NCBI GenBank assembly: GCA_009760855.2
Contig: WPIO01000433.1
Location: 1 to 47,320 of the forward strand
Direction: 5' to 3'
Source of the DNA: Cristatella mucedo
Taxonomy: Eukaryota > Bryozoa > Phylactolaemata > Cristatellidae
DNA: 47,320 nt
Shown here: piece by piece, positions 35,345 through 45,849 of the stretch
Layout: each line of letters starts with the position of its first letter
Position numbering within the stretch: the stretch's first letter is position 1
Made by a program: the position numbers and the translations under genes
Notes under the pieces: generated by a model
The model's database searches: none
Seen by the model: only the letters and a program-made list of their open reading frames with translations
Told to the model about the DNA's origin: nothing

Positions 35345-36527
35345 ATGTCTGATCGTGTTCAATCAGTGTCGTGTGGGGTCAGATCTCGGAACATAGAATG
35401 ATTCACCTATGCGTCTCAGGTCTGTACTCGGTCCTTGCCGTTCGCCAGTACCGCCACAACCTCGGAAAAAAAAATGATTAATGCCCGCATGGAATAGGAT
35501 ATCACTTCAGCCTTTACGGCGATACTCAGTGTGTTGTCGATTAAAACGTCTGAATCTGCTGCAGCAACTGAGAAACTGAATGCTTGCCATTATTTTGTCT
35601 GGATGTCGGAAGCCACCACAGTGATGACAATGTCAGGCTGCTGTATAAAGGACACCCTAAGCGTGTGGTTGGTTTAAAGGCTTTGCTGTTCTATTAATAG
35701 ATGATGCTGGTACGGCCTTCACCGTACCTCGTAATCTAGGTGTCGTGTTCGACAGCAGCCTCATTCAAGCTTCATTCAAGAAGACTGCCTCCCGGCCAAC
35801 CACATCGCAATGATCCCCCTATCAAAAGATTAGAAACTGTCTTTCCCCACAGCAGCTTGTACCAAATTTAGCTTAGCTCTTTGGTTCTGTCTCAGCGATT
35901 ATTTTGTTCCCCTTTTGGCTGGGCTGCCAAAGCTATTATGCAAATACAGCGGACTATGAATATGGCTACCCAAGGCTGGTCTTCAGCGGTTTGAGCACGT
36001 GTCACCTCTGCTGAAAGAGCTAGGATGGTTGCCGGTTGAGCAAGGATACGGAGAAAAGTTCTTGTGACCTACAAGGCCCCGCCGCGGCAGCTCCTTCATA
36101 CCTAGCTGAACTGCTGCATCCGCTTTCAGCCTTGTTCACCTCTCAGGTCTGTGGACAATAAATTAGTTATCCCGTTCCTCAGCTTAAAGAAGACAGTTGG
36201 CGACAAACTTTAACAGTACCAGGTCTAGACTGTGGACGCTTCCACAATTCTACCTGGCTGACAACTATCCAACTGCCGACTATGGCACATCCTTTTTCAG
36301 CGGTCCTGAACTGCCTTTCTTCTATGCTCACTACCTCAACTGCTCTCTAGGCTCTGCTTTCTCTTCCCCACTTTTCTCTTTGTTGCATGGACAGAAGTCT
36401 GTTTATTTCCTGAATGCGTACTTAAAAGCCACTTGGGGCTGTGAGTGTATACAAAAGCTCTCTGCGTAGCATCCTGGTCTTTGTGACTTTGTGGAGTTAC
36501 AAACAGGGCCATTACATACATGATATC
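35345..36527 (+). mobile_element. LINE copy, RT motif to C-terminus (family 1), frame-broken
   Basis: The copy runs parallel to 41,055-42,260. It holds a degenerate YADD-type active-site region (TTTACGGCGATACTCAG near 35,510), then the motif RNLGVVFDSSL at 35,730-35,762, which is characteristic of the connection downstream of the RT in Jockey-superfamily LINEs. A YLAELLHP-like stretch lies near 36,095, and a hydrophobic or leucine-rich stretch near 36,290-36,420. Frameshifts and stops occur throughout, so it is a dead copy or an error-laden sequence. It lacks the ATT tail and meets the next, oppositely oriented LINE at about 36,527. Confidence 0.8.
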
Positions 36528-37660
36528 ATGTGACCCAATTAAATGCTGTCTTAAATGAGTGTGTTTTTATGTTCTTTTCAATGGCTGGTCAAGTCCCAGG
36601 GATGTGATGCATCGTCCGGAAGTTCAAGGCTTTGGGAACTATATGAACTAAATGCATGGTCTTGGAAGGATTTGAGGTTTTGTACAAGTAGTGGTAAACT
36701 GTTTAAGTTCCAAAAAGCGGGTGTAGTACGATGCTTGGCCTGGTGGAGGTATCTGAAAAATGAGCTGGAGCCAAAGATGATGACCTAAAAGTGAGCGGCA
36801 TAACCTTCAAAGTCAATCCGTTGCTCGACTGGTGGTCATTTGCTGGTCTGCGAGAAGTGATCGTGATCGCCCTGCGGCGTTCGACAGACCAAACCTAGCA
36901 GCACAGTTTGTGTGAGCTGTAATCGCCTGATTGCTCGGCTGCCGATAGGCCAGTAAGCAGCGAATTAAAGAAATCAAGTGATCGGGATGGCAAATGCACA
37001 AACCAGACCGTGGTGTTCTTATCTAAAAGCCCAAATTTAGCAATTTTATGTCGCTGAAAATGAGGCAGACTTCACTGTGGAGCTAATGGTCGTCAACGAA
37101 GTCACAATGGAACAGGACAATTAAATTTTGAGCTGATTCAACAGAATATGCTGGCAGAATAGTTTTGAGGCGACAGCCTGTCAATTCTGAATCACACTGG
37201 GCTTGCCCATGCTTAAGTAAATTAGTTTTAACTTATCATCGTTAAAAAAAATTAACGCAATCCATGCAGATGTCATCGTATGCAGCAATGAGTTGAAGAA
37301 ATCGAGGTGCTCGAACAGTGCGAGAGATCAAGCAAGGTACAACTGAGTGTCATCCGCATGATGGTAGTCTGAATTGTGGTAGGCAGCCGTAAGAAAGATG
37401 AAGGTATAAACCGTGAAAAGAACTGGATTCGCACGGAGCCCTAAGTACCCCAGTATTCAGAGGTACTTACGGATAGTCTTGCATCCATTCACGTCAAAGC
37501 TCTGGAGTCTCCACTGAGATATGATCTGAACTAGTCTAGAGCAGTGCCCGAGGATTATTTGAGCGAGATTAAAGCGCACTCTAAGTTCTTTCTGATCGTT
37601 TGTATGAAAAGCTGAATCGCACAAACAAGCAGAGACACTCACCCTGTCTGCATTCCTACA
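36528..37660 (-). mobile_element. LINE copy, RT domain to C-terminus (family 2), frame-broken
   Basis: In minus-strand order, an AAF-HTNDQK-like RT motif lies at about 37,600, followed by a WFRSYLSG-like segment split between frames. Next come a GVPQGSVLGPVLF-like segment across 37,398-37,455 with lost bases, and HADDTQLYLA at 37,332-37,360, the RT catalytic YADD box with Y changed to H. QAITAHTNCAAR-like (ITRLQ-VQN-AAR) sequence lies at about 36,920. The order is that of CR1/L2/Rex-type LINE ORF2. The 3' part matches the insertion at 33,770-34,325 and the plus-strand copy at 38,360-38,640. Confidence 0.83.
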
Positions 37661-38359
37661 TTGCGTCGTTGCACCTAAGCAATGTTGACTGTATTATGAG
37701 TGATTAGCTCTAAAGCAGACTGAACTTACTAGCAGGGATGTCAGTATATGAGTTCGCTAGTCTGCGACCCGTTCCAGCTTCTTGGTAGTAATGGTTGAAG
37801 GGAGACTGGGCAGTTGTTGCTCAAGTTCTCTTGGTGAGCCGTGGAGCCACAATATGTTGAGACCATGCATTTACGACCTCGGTCTCGGGTCGTGGGTTTA
37901 TTCATACGGTGGGGCAAATGTTTATCTGGCTTTGACAGTGGTAATAGCCGTAAAGACCCTTGTGCCGTTATAAAAAATGAGCTGTTTATTCAGCTAGGAT
38001 TTGTTGTTTATTTGGGTCCCGATCGCTTTCTTGGTAACTGGTTTGGTTCCTTGCATCAGAGAGCCGGCCGATAAACAACGCCAACGGTTCTGCTCAAGAC
38101 GCAGGCCGCAAGACGCGACTGCCTTCGCCCCTTCTCACTCAGGTCTCTCGACTCCGGCTGTCTCTTTGCTGAGCCCCGATGGTAGATCACACCTGTCATC
38201 GCAACGGGTTATCGGCTGTATCAACCTCATTACAAGTGGACCACTGCTGCACCACGGCCCTCTCGTGCTCCACCAGCTGCTGAGGAAAGGAGCAGTACCA
38301 GCTTGCATGCAATGGAACTACTGACTGCAGCTTTTTGAGGAGCCAAGACATGACTAGAG
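37661..38359. other. Unassigned spacer
   Basis: I recognise no gene or repeat here. A locally GC-rich segment at 38,080-38,300 has open plus-strand frames of up to 107 codons but no family resemblance or motif that I can name. It may be a further LINE or SINE remnant, since recognisable LINE sequence begins on both sides. Confidence 0.5.
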
Positions 38360-38870
38360 GCTGATGACATATTGCCAGTTATGGCAGCAGCCCAGATTCT
38401 ATGTGGCTCCAACCTATCTCTTAGAATACCTTCTCCCATCCCAGGTCAAGAATCGTACCCGCTTTTTGGAATCGAACGGTCTGCAATACCTTGTACAACA
38501 TAAACCCTTTTGGAGACTGCATTTAGTTCATGTCTCCCAAAGCCTGGAACTCCCCTCCCGACGCGTCCGAACTGTCCCTGACTTGACAACATTTTAAAAG
38601 AACTTTAACCTGTAGAACAGCATTTGGTAGATTCCACGTGATTCTCCGTCTGTGTGCTTATACACTGACGCTGTGCAAACTTCCACACTATCACATTTTG
38701 CAGCTGACCTGTGCATGTCACCCTAACATTCATTTGTTTGTTTTATCAAGCATGATATCAATTACGATTCAATCATTACTTACCTTTACCCAGAAAATGT
38801 AGAGCGCCTGAAAGAGATTGGAGTTCTCAGAGGGCGCTTTATCAAGTGCACATTATTATCCTTATCGATG
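38360..38870 (+). mobile_element. LINE 3' end with stem-loop and ATT tail (family 2)
   Basis: The 5' part matches the C-terminal region of the minus-strand copy (shared CCCGCTTTTTGGAA and GCATTTAGTTCAT). It encodes an AWNSPPD- then VRTVPDLTTF-like stretch (WNSLP motif, split over frames) typical of the end of LINE ORF2. A 3' UTR follows with CTGACGCTGTGCA and GTGCATGTCACCCT, both also present in the insertion at 33,550-34,328. The element ends with AGCGCC (38,803) and GGCGCT (38,833), which can pair as a 6-bp stem, then an ATTATT tail near 38,853. Confidence 0.82.
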
Positions 38871-39399
38871 CGGCGTAGAATTTAAGGACCCAGGTCCGAA
38901 AGGACTTGTTGTCTTCGTTTATTGGGATTTAAACTTTAGGGACTGAGATCTCAAGCGGCCTGCTTAAATGTATTGAAGACAGCCGAAATCGGGGACCAGC
39001 ATTCAATGGGGACGTTGTGTCATGCGGGGTTAACCCCCGATCTTGTTTATCACTTTAGCACAAGAATCTAAATGCGATTGGCTAGATCAATGATCATCGG
39101 GTAAAGGCTAATTTGGTAACAGTTGAGCATAGATGATTTGATCGTCGACATCAGCATTTTTGGATTATATTACCTGTTATTGAATAATATTTTTTATAAA
39201 AGCTAGACTTAACCTTGGCTGGGACCGATTGGTACGACGTATAGTAATCTTCATTCTTGTCAATGGACAGTCAGTCCCGATCTTGTATATGCTCTTTCAA
39301 GCTTGCATAGTTGACCTGGCTAGTTTAGTGTCACATAATTAAACATGGGCCAAGTCTGGGCGAGGCCTGGTTCACGCTTTATTCAAAAGGTGCAAGTCG
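38871..39399. other. Unassigned AT-richer spacer
   Basis: No gene, RNA or known repeat was recognised. The segment is AT-richer around 39,170-39,210 and has no open frame worth reporting. Confidence 0.5.
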
Positions 39400-40310
39400 T
39401 CGGGCATGTCAGCTGGTGTGCGTGTTATAGCTCTCCTCAATGGTGGCAGATCGGAGAGAAGATGAACGTAGAGGCGAAGAGGATATTCTTACTCGGACAG
39501 CACCTAAGTCAATGGCCTTGAGGTTTCGCAGTTCTGCTGCTTGGTTGCAGAGGAGGAGGTGGGCACTGTATTGGTGGAATAAGATCTACATGTTGTCAGA
39601 TAGCTTAGGATTGAGTGACAAAAGGCTAGTACTGATGACAAAGTGCAGTTGTGAATAAAATCTGGTCGAGTGTGTGTTGATGTGGTAGGGCCATGCATGA
39701 TCCACAAGAGACAATGGGTCCAGTAAATGCGAAGTTATTCAGTGCTGAAGGCGTCAGATAGATTATCAAAGTGAACGTTGATATCAACCAGTGGAAGGAT
39801 TGTTCTTGCAGAATCTAAACAAAATCGGAGAAAACTAAGATAAAGGAGGATGTGGTACCTGGTGGGCGATGGCCCTGCTGCCACTATCGGTAGCTTGTTG
39901 TCCGGGCGAACAAGACAATCGAGTCAAAAAATTGCTTCGAGGCTACCTTGCAAGTAACTTGAATATAGATTTCAAGCACAATAACAGTAACTCCCTCCCA
40001 TTTTGATTCATTAAAGTGTGAAAAGAATAAGAGCGGTTGGAGTAATTACGCTTTCATTATCGGGCAGTTAATCGATTTTAACCAAGTTTCTGTTAGGGCA
40101 AACAGGTCGATACCATTTTTTAAGTAAGGTCGCTTATTGAAAGGTTTGCGAGTTTTTGCAAGTTTTTGATTTTGCAAGGTGCAAGGATTTTTATAGAAGT
40201 TTTGCACATTAAACGAAATTTCAAGGCTAGTATTCGTCTGGCCGGTGGAGTTATAACGAGCCAGTGACCTGATTAGAAAAGATTCGCAGTGATGCATATG
40301 GGGAAACCTA
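39400..40310 (-). mobile_element. LINE endonuclease fragment, frame-broken
   Basis: On the minus strand, ALTETWL (plus-strand 40,079-40,102) matches the ETW box of the APE-type endonuclease of non-LTR retrotransposons. Further along, VDINVHFDNLSDAFS (39,739-39,790) corresponds to the GDFN-H box, followed by a HGPTTSTHTRPDFI-like stretch (39,640-39,700) matching the GPTH-GHTLDLI region. The order and spacing fit the endonuclease domain of a CR1/L2/Rex-type ORF2. It is broken by frameshifts and is not joined to an RT domain in the same orientation nearby; the closest is at 36,528-37,660. Confidence 0.75.
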
Positions 40311-40639
40311 CTGAGTGGTTAGAGACAATGCTGAATATACCATTTACTGGCCAATCTGTGGTCCTGACTGCCTGAATATGGAGAATCAACCAAAAAATCT
40401 TTAATACTTCACAACTGAAACAATGAGTGCACATTCCGTGCCTCCATTATGCTCCCTTTAATTAAAGCGATCGCTTGGATCCACAACCGGTAACCTTCGT
40501 CAGGTTCTCCGAGGTTTTGCTACGACGTGGCTTATGTATGGGTAATGCCAAAGTGCATCTTACCTGCAAAACCCTATAAGCTTTACTATGTGGTCTTCTT
40601 AGCAGGCCAGACAGCTTAATAAGCAAGAATTTTTAGCTC
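40311..40639. other. Unassigned spacer
   Basis: I recognise no feature here. It may be the degenerate region between endonuclease and RT of the plus-strand LINE that follows, but no motif supports this. Confidence 0.45.
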
Positions 40640-42330
40640 TTCCTCTAAGGAAAAGGGGTCGTCCCAAGTCCTTCAAATCGGCAGTCGTCCAACCCATACT
40701 TAAAAAGCCTGGATTAGATACAGGGTCCTTGTAAACCATCAACTGAGCTTTCTCTCTATCCCTGTCAGAGGTCCTACTGGTGCTAAGAAGCTAAGTTGAG
40801 GACATATTGAGAAAATAAGAAAATGTCAGAAACATTTCCCATCAGGGTTCAAAAGGCAGCGCTCCTGGAGAACTGCTCACCTCCGTGTAAACAATGCCGT
40901 TTTAGGCAACAGCGACAGGTAGTGTCACGGCCCCAGCTCTGCTGAGATCTGTCTTCTGCCTCTAACACCATTGGTCGCGATGTTGCGTGCGATTAAGAAC
41001 AAAGATGGGTCTGGCAGACTGAGTACTGGCGTAAGCTTCCGTCATGTACCTGTCTGAGTCGTGTTTCAATCCGTGTCTTGTGGGGGTCATGTCTCACACG
41101 AGAAGGTCACGTGCGAGTCCCAGAAAGGGCACTGCGCTCAACTCTCTGCGTTCTCCATTTTACTGCACAACCTCCTGGGGAAAGTGATTAAGGCTCATGG
41201 GGTAGGATATCCGCATTTATGCTGAAGATACTCGGTGCGTTGACGTCATTCAAACGGCTTAAATCTGCTGCAGCAATTGAAAGCTGAGATGCTTGCTTGC
41301 CATGATCATTCAATCACCAGGACGTCGAGCTTCCTGAAATTAAATGACGATACAACCAAACTGCTGCTCTTAGGACACTACGCTTGTAACTGGATTAAAT
41401 GGCGTGCTCTTCTAAAAGTACTGATGCTGTTATTGCGACCATTACCATGCCTTCAATGTAAATATAGGTGTCGTTTTCGTACCTGCCTCAATTTTAAAAG
41501 CTTCATCAAGGCCAACTACCACTCCAGCCATGCGTCCGACCCTATCAGGATCAGGAGCTGTCTCCAATAGTTTCTTGTAAGAAATGTAACTAGCTCGTTC
41601 GGTCGGTCGCTTGATTGTTTGTATTTATCTGGCTGGGCTACCAACGAAAGCTATTTAGGCTCTGCAGCTGACTATGTATGTGGCTGCAAAGTCTTCGAGT
41701 CTTCAGAGGTTTGAGGCACGGGCCTCCTTTGCTGGGAGCTAGCATGGACGCCGGTTGAGCACAACGGATACAGAGCAAAGTTCTTGCGCTGGCCACAAGG
41801 CCCGCTACGGCTTGGCTCCTGCGTAGCTGAGACTGCTGCACCAGTTTCAGCCGGTTCGCGTCCTCGGAGTCCTGTGTTGGAAGATAAATTAGCTGCTCCC
41901 ATTTCACTCCGAATTAAGACCATATGGTGATCGTAGGAAACTGGCTCTGCGTCTTATACTGTGGAACTCATTCTTAGGCAAGGAACGAGATATTCTGCTC
42001 CGTGACTACCTGGTTCAATTCTTTTAAACGGTCCAGAGCTGCTGCTTCCATGCTACTCACTACCTCAACTGCTCTCTGACTCTGCAAAATTCTTCCCACT
42101 TTCTCTTGGTTTGCGTGAGACTAGAGTCTAGTTGGCTGCTAGATCATGTGCCAGCCACATGAGCTGTGCCAGTTCAGCTGTCTGCGAAACACTCTCCTGC
42201 ATGCCTTACCCACATTGTCTTTATAACTTTGTGGTCCACAGACGGAGATACATACACTACATTACATCTTTTCAAAGAGAGGAAGCTGCAACCACTAAAG
42301 AAATGTGGATGGAAATGCGCATGAGTCGGT
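40640..42330 (+). mobile_element. LINE copy, most complete RT to C-terminus (family 1), frame-broken
   Basis: Plus-strand frames give SSFKSAVVQPILKKPGLD at about 40,670-40,725, the start of the RT domain in CR1/L2/Rex-type LINEs. Near 40,835-40,990 a FPSGFK-like and a SAASNTI-like stretch mark the motif preceding D-LSAAFD. YAEDTR at 41,218-41,235 is the catalytic YADD box with one D changed to E. LKLNDDTTKLLLLG lies at about 41,335-41,376, and a YLAELLHQF-like region near 41,825. Stops and frameshifts separate all of these, so no full protein is encoded. The 3' end is not sharply defined; the minisatellite begins within a few bases of 42,340. Confidence 0.83.
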
Positions 42331-42339
42331 GGTCGCTGC

Positions 42340-43420
42340 GTGACGCGATACGAAGAGTTTGACACTGCATCATCCGCAACAGATTCGGGCATCGTTCGTA
42401 TTAGAATGAATCGTCCGCATGAGAAACCTCGTCGTTTGCAAGACTTGACATCGACTTCGCTTAGAAGCGACGGAACAAGCTGCAAACAAGTTATGCAAAT
42501 TTTCATATGCAAGAACGAGGACAGCGTCGTCTGCCAAAAGGAAAGAGCCGTAGTCAGCGGTAGGGCCGTGCGGTATGGACCCGAAGAGATGCAGCGTCTA
42601 CTGGAGAGGATAATGGTGTTCAAAGAAGTAACGGCTACCACCGAAGAGAGACGGCATCGATGTGCAGAGAGACGACATCCGGCTACAAAGAACCAGAATC
42701 GTCCGCATCAGAACAGCTACTGGCAACCCAAAGAAATGACTGCTTAGAGCGCGCCGGCATAAACACGCAAAGACGGTCACTCGATCCACCAGAGGCGTCG
42801 TACACAAGGCAGACGGCTTTGTCTGGAAGAGAGAAGCATCGTGCACAGAGGGCAAGCATTGTCACGTGAGACCACGGCACGGTCCACAAGAGAGACGGCT
42901 ACAACTGTCAGAAATGTCATGGCAACACTACGGTGGAGCTACCTGGGCGGTAAAGTACGACTGCAGTTGTTTGAACGCGCCGTCGCGTCAATGAGCGGCG
43001 TCGTTCACAAAAGAGACTGCTTTGTCACGCGAGACACTTGCAGCGTCGGTAGCTAGACGATGGCATCTGATGCAGAGGAATGCAACTTCGTTTGAAGGAG
43101 ATTCAGGATGACCCAGAGAGATGGCATCGTTTGTCAAACTGATGACTACAAATACACATTAGATATGGTATGGCAGGATGCGGCTTAGGGTCTGCAGCGG
43201 TACAAATATAGTTTATGAAAAGAACCTTAAGCATGAGTTAGAGACTGTATGCCCTGCGAGAGAGGAAACTTCTGACCTTGACGAAGTGATTTCAGCTGGA
43301 TGCTAAGGCACCACATATGTTGACACGGTATCATCCGCAGTACAGACCGCGGAGTTGTCCACAAGACAACAGACGGCATCGTTCGCTAGACAGCCGTGCT
43401 CGTGTACTAAAGTTACGAAG
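42340..43420 (+). repeat. Degenerate 21-bp minisatellite, GACGGCATC core (block 1)
   Basis: Variants of GAGACGGCATCGTTCGCAAG recur irregularly every 19-30 bp, for example near 42,647, 42,880, 43,115 and 43,375. The core also appears as GCATCATCCGCAA near 42,367 and GGCATCGTTCG near 42,388. The copies are too diverged for an exact count. An open minus-strand frame of 155 codons across 42,174-42,641 covers the block edge but has no recognisable domain. I read it as chance. Confidence 0.7.
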
Positions 43421-43429
43421 TATTCATAA

Positions 43430-43735
43430 AAACGACATGATCGAAACTAACACGACATCAGATATTGCCGGAGAGGCTAGAGCATACATGAGAGGATTAC
43501 GCTGTATCGACACGCCTTCAAAAAAGCAAGTCAGGCCGCGCTATAAAGCGACACCGAATCGAGGCAGACCAGAACCAGAACTTGAGCAACTACCGATCGG
43601 TCTCCGTTCTACCCTTCCTATCAGAACACTTGAACGGGTTGTTGCGGAGCCAACTCAGCAAATGTGAAAGCGCCTAGAAAGAGGTCAAGTTCTCTGGGCG
43701 CTTTATCATCAGTATTATTATTATTATTCGTATAT
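43430..43735 (+). mobile_element. LINE 3' terminus with stem-loop and ATT tail
   Basis: AGCGCC at 43,669 and GGCGCT at 43,697 flank AGAAAGAGGTCAAGTTCTCT. This is followed by an ATTATTATTATTATT tail to about 43,730, matching the LINE tail at 38,803-38,866. The upstream limit is uncertain. A 116-codon open frame (43,317-43,667) overlaps the minisatellite edge and this 3' region and shows no domain, so I do not call it a gene. Confidence 0.65.
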
Positions 43736-43789
43736 ATTGAATCTTCAACCTGCTGGTAGGATCAGTCTGTGGCGACTAATCACTCAGCA

Positions 43790-44249
43790 GAGGTCACAAT
43801 GACGGGGTGTACACGGCGACCACACAGAATCCAGACGTAGGTAGAGTCTCTGTACTTGTTATGCGACGATCTTTCAGCAGCTTTTATCGATCACAAAGTT
43901 CTTCTAGAACATCCATCTCGCTTGGGCATCACTGGCACTGCTGTGCAATGGTTCAGGTCCTATCAGTGGGAGACTCAAATTTGGTGCAAATGGACAACAA
44001 TGTACCTCTAGGCGTCAATGGGGTTCCTCAGGGTCGTGCTAGGTCCGGTTCTTTTCATGGTTTTATACTATCCCTCTTGCTGAAGTGATTTTCAGCGCAA
44101 TCTAGACTTACCTAACTTTTATGTCGGATAATAGTTGTACCTTTCTTTGATCCGTCTGCCTTTGAGCATATAAATTCACTATAACTCACTGCCTGTATTG
44201 ACGACATCAACATAGATGGCAGTAAATTTCCTAAAACCGGAGATAAAAC
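43790..44249 (+). mobile_element. LINE reverse transcriptase fragment, frame-broken
   Basis: The frame at 43,865-43,912 reads D-DLSAAF followed by DHKVLLEH, the RT motif normally LDLSAAFDT-DH, here short of two residues. SRLGITGTAVQWFRSY follows at about 43,918-43,965. GVPQG is at 44,020-44,034, after which a lost base breaks the normal SVLGPVLF continuation. A CIDDIN...MAVNFLK stretch at about 44,190-44,232 is the post-YADD region. The YADD box itself (near 44,120) is damaged. The fragment belongs to a CR1/L2/Rex-type LINE. Confidence 0.85.
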
Positions 44250-44400
44250 TAACAGTAACTAGCAATTATTTATTATATATATATTTGTTATCTAACTTAT
44301 TATTTGTATTTGTATTTATTTATTTATTATTTAACTTATTAATTTATTATAAATCTATATAAAATATATTTGCATAATTCCCAAAGACTTAATATGTATT
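44250..44400. repeat. AT-rich low-complexity tract (TATT/TTAT-rich)
   Basis: The tract is simple-sequence DNA made of TTATT, TATA and TTTGTATT-type units. It interrupts the LINE between its RT part and the downstream part that starts near 44,480. Confidence 0.9.
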
Positions 44401-44479
44401 TAAGCTTCATATGTCCCGGGCTCGAGCCCACAAACCTCACCAGTTTGTGATTGGAGCAGCACCATGGACAAAACTCAGC

Positions 44480-44770
44480 TCTACTAGTTATAAACAATCA
44501 GTGTGATTCAGAATTGGAAGAGCTGACTCAAGGTGACGGCCTCTCTTGAACGACCAAATCAGCCCCACAATCCAAACCTGTCTTCTTTCAATATAACATT
44601 GCTGAAACGTGTGCTTGTTTAAGATAAGGATGCCACATTAAGTTGGTCCATGCATTTTGACCTTCTGTGTGACTATAACAAATCTGCTTGCTATCCTACC
44701 GGCGTAATCAGGCGATTACAGCTGGTGCAAGATTTTGCAGCTAGTCTTGTCTGTCCGTGAGCGTCGCGGT
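44480..44770 (+). mobile_element. LINE fragment downstream of RT (family 2)
   Basis: CAGTGTGATTCAGAATTG at about 44,500 also occurs in the minus-strand LINE (plus-strand 37,170-37,195, complementary). ATCAGGCGATTACAGCT at about 44,707 matches the minus-strand copy near 36,925. Translation gives RLQLVQDFAASLVC, equivalent to the ITRLQ-VQN-AARLV box of LINE ORF2. It is probably the continuation of 43,790-44,249 beyond the AT-rich tract. Confidence 0.75.
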
Positions 44771-44779
44771 TTGCCACAT

Positions 44780-45730
44780 CTCCTTCTCCGCAATCCTGCA
44801 CAGTTGATACCATCATCTGGCAAGCAGCATAGTCGCACAGAGACATCTCGTCGCGGGATGAAAGAGCACCGTGCGCCAGGGACATGGCACCACTTCCAGA
44901 GGACAGCACAGGTAGCTGAAACCATGGCGGCATTAGCTGGAAGAAAACGTGCGTCGGCTAAGACACGTGATCGTCTGCTGCTAGTGAGGCAGCCTTGTCG
45001 GAAAGAATTTACATAAATCAATGAGCAGAGGGACGGCGGTGATTTTTAGACACGGCCTGGTTCCGAATGAAGTTTCAACAGCAAAATATCTTCAGACAAG
45101 GCAACTGATTGAGTCACTGAAGCGTGCGGCACCGAATTACGCTCTGTGTTGTTAAGTGCTGCATCATCATGATATAAACGGCATCATTCGCAAAGAACTT
45201 TCGTGCAGGAGAGGCGGCGTCGTAGCTAAATCGACGGCATCGGCTACAAGGTGACGGTTTCGTTCTTAGAGACATTAATGTCGACGAGGGAGACAGCATC
45301 CTTCATAGAAAAACAGCATCATTCGCCGTGGGGCGACATCGCCTTCGAGGCTGAATCATTCTGCAGAAGACGGCTAACATCAAAAGTATCGTAACGTGGG
45401 TGTCAGCCCTCTAAACGTGCGATGAATGACTGGTTCGGTGAAATACCATCATCATCAAAGGAACGGCTTCCATCTATTTCCTGGGAAGACGGCATCGTCA
45501 GCAAAGATGCGGCCCTCGTTGCTACGCTAGCAACGGCATCATTCGCAAGAGAGACGGCATCGTTCTCCGTTGACAGCATCGGTAGCTGCGGCTGCGGCAT
45601 CAACTTTGAGATGGAATTACACCATTGTCTGCAATAGAGACAGAGTCGTCCGCAAGGTGACGGGATCGTCTGCAAATATAAGCACCTAAGACGGAACGGC
45701 ATCACTGTGAAGAGGATGCGTATTCCATGA
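44780..45730 (+). repeat. Degenerate 21-bp minisatellite, GACGGCATC core (block 2)
   Basis: Copies are clearest at 45,177-45,310 and 45,485-45,720, for example ACGGCATCATTCGCAAGAG and AGACGGCATCGTTCTCC in tandem at 45,531-45,570. Spacing is 19-24 bp, so the unit is about 21 bp (7 codons). On the minus strand the clearest part reads NDAVSLANDAVAS, a heptad-like peptide repeat. The left part (44,780-45,160) is too diverged to be sure. Confidence 0.7.
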
Positions 45731-45849
45731 GTATGTTGCAGTTACTATTACAATGAATGATTCGAGAGTCTCAACCACATCTGAGTATTGTGTGTGCAGT
45801 AACTCTACTAATCTAGCCATGCCATTAGTTTGAGGTTGGGCTCTCTTTT

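Noticed and set aside
42174-42641. 155-codon minus-strand open frame, the longest in the window
   Set aside because: It spans the LINE 3' end and the minisatellite, has no recognisable domain and low complexity in part. It is probably chance.
43317-43667. 116-codon plus-strand open frame before the LINE tail
   Set aside because: It begins in the minisatellite, is rich in Arg and Pro, and shows no domain. A LINE 3' region is a better explanation.
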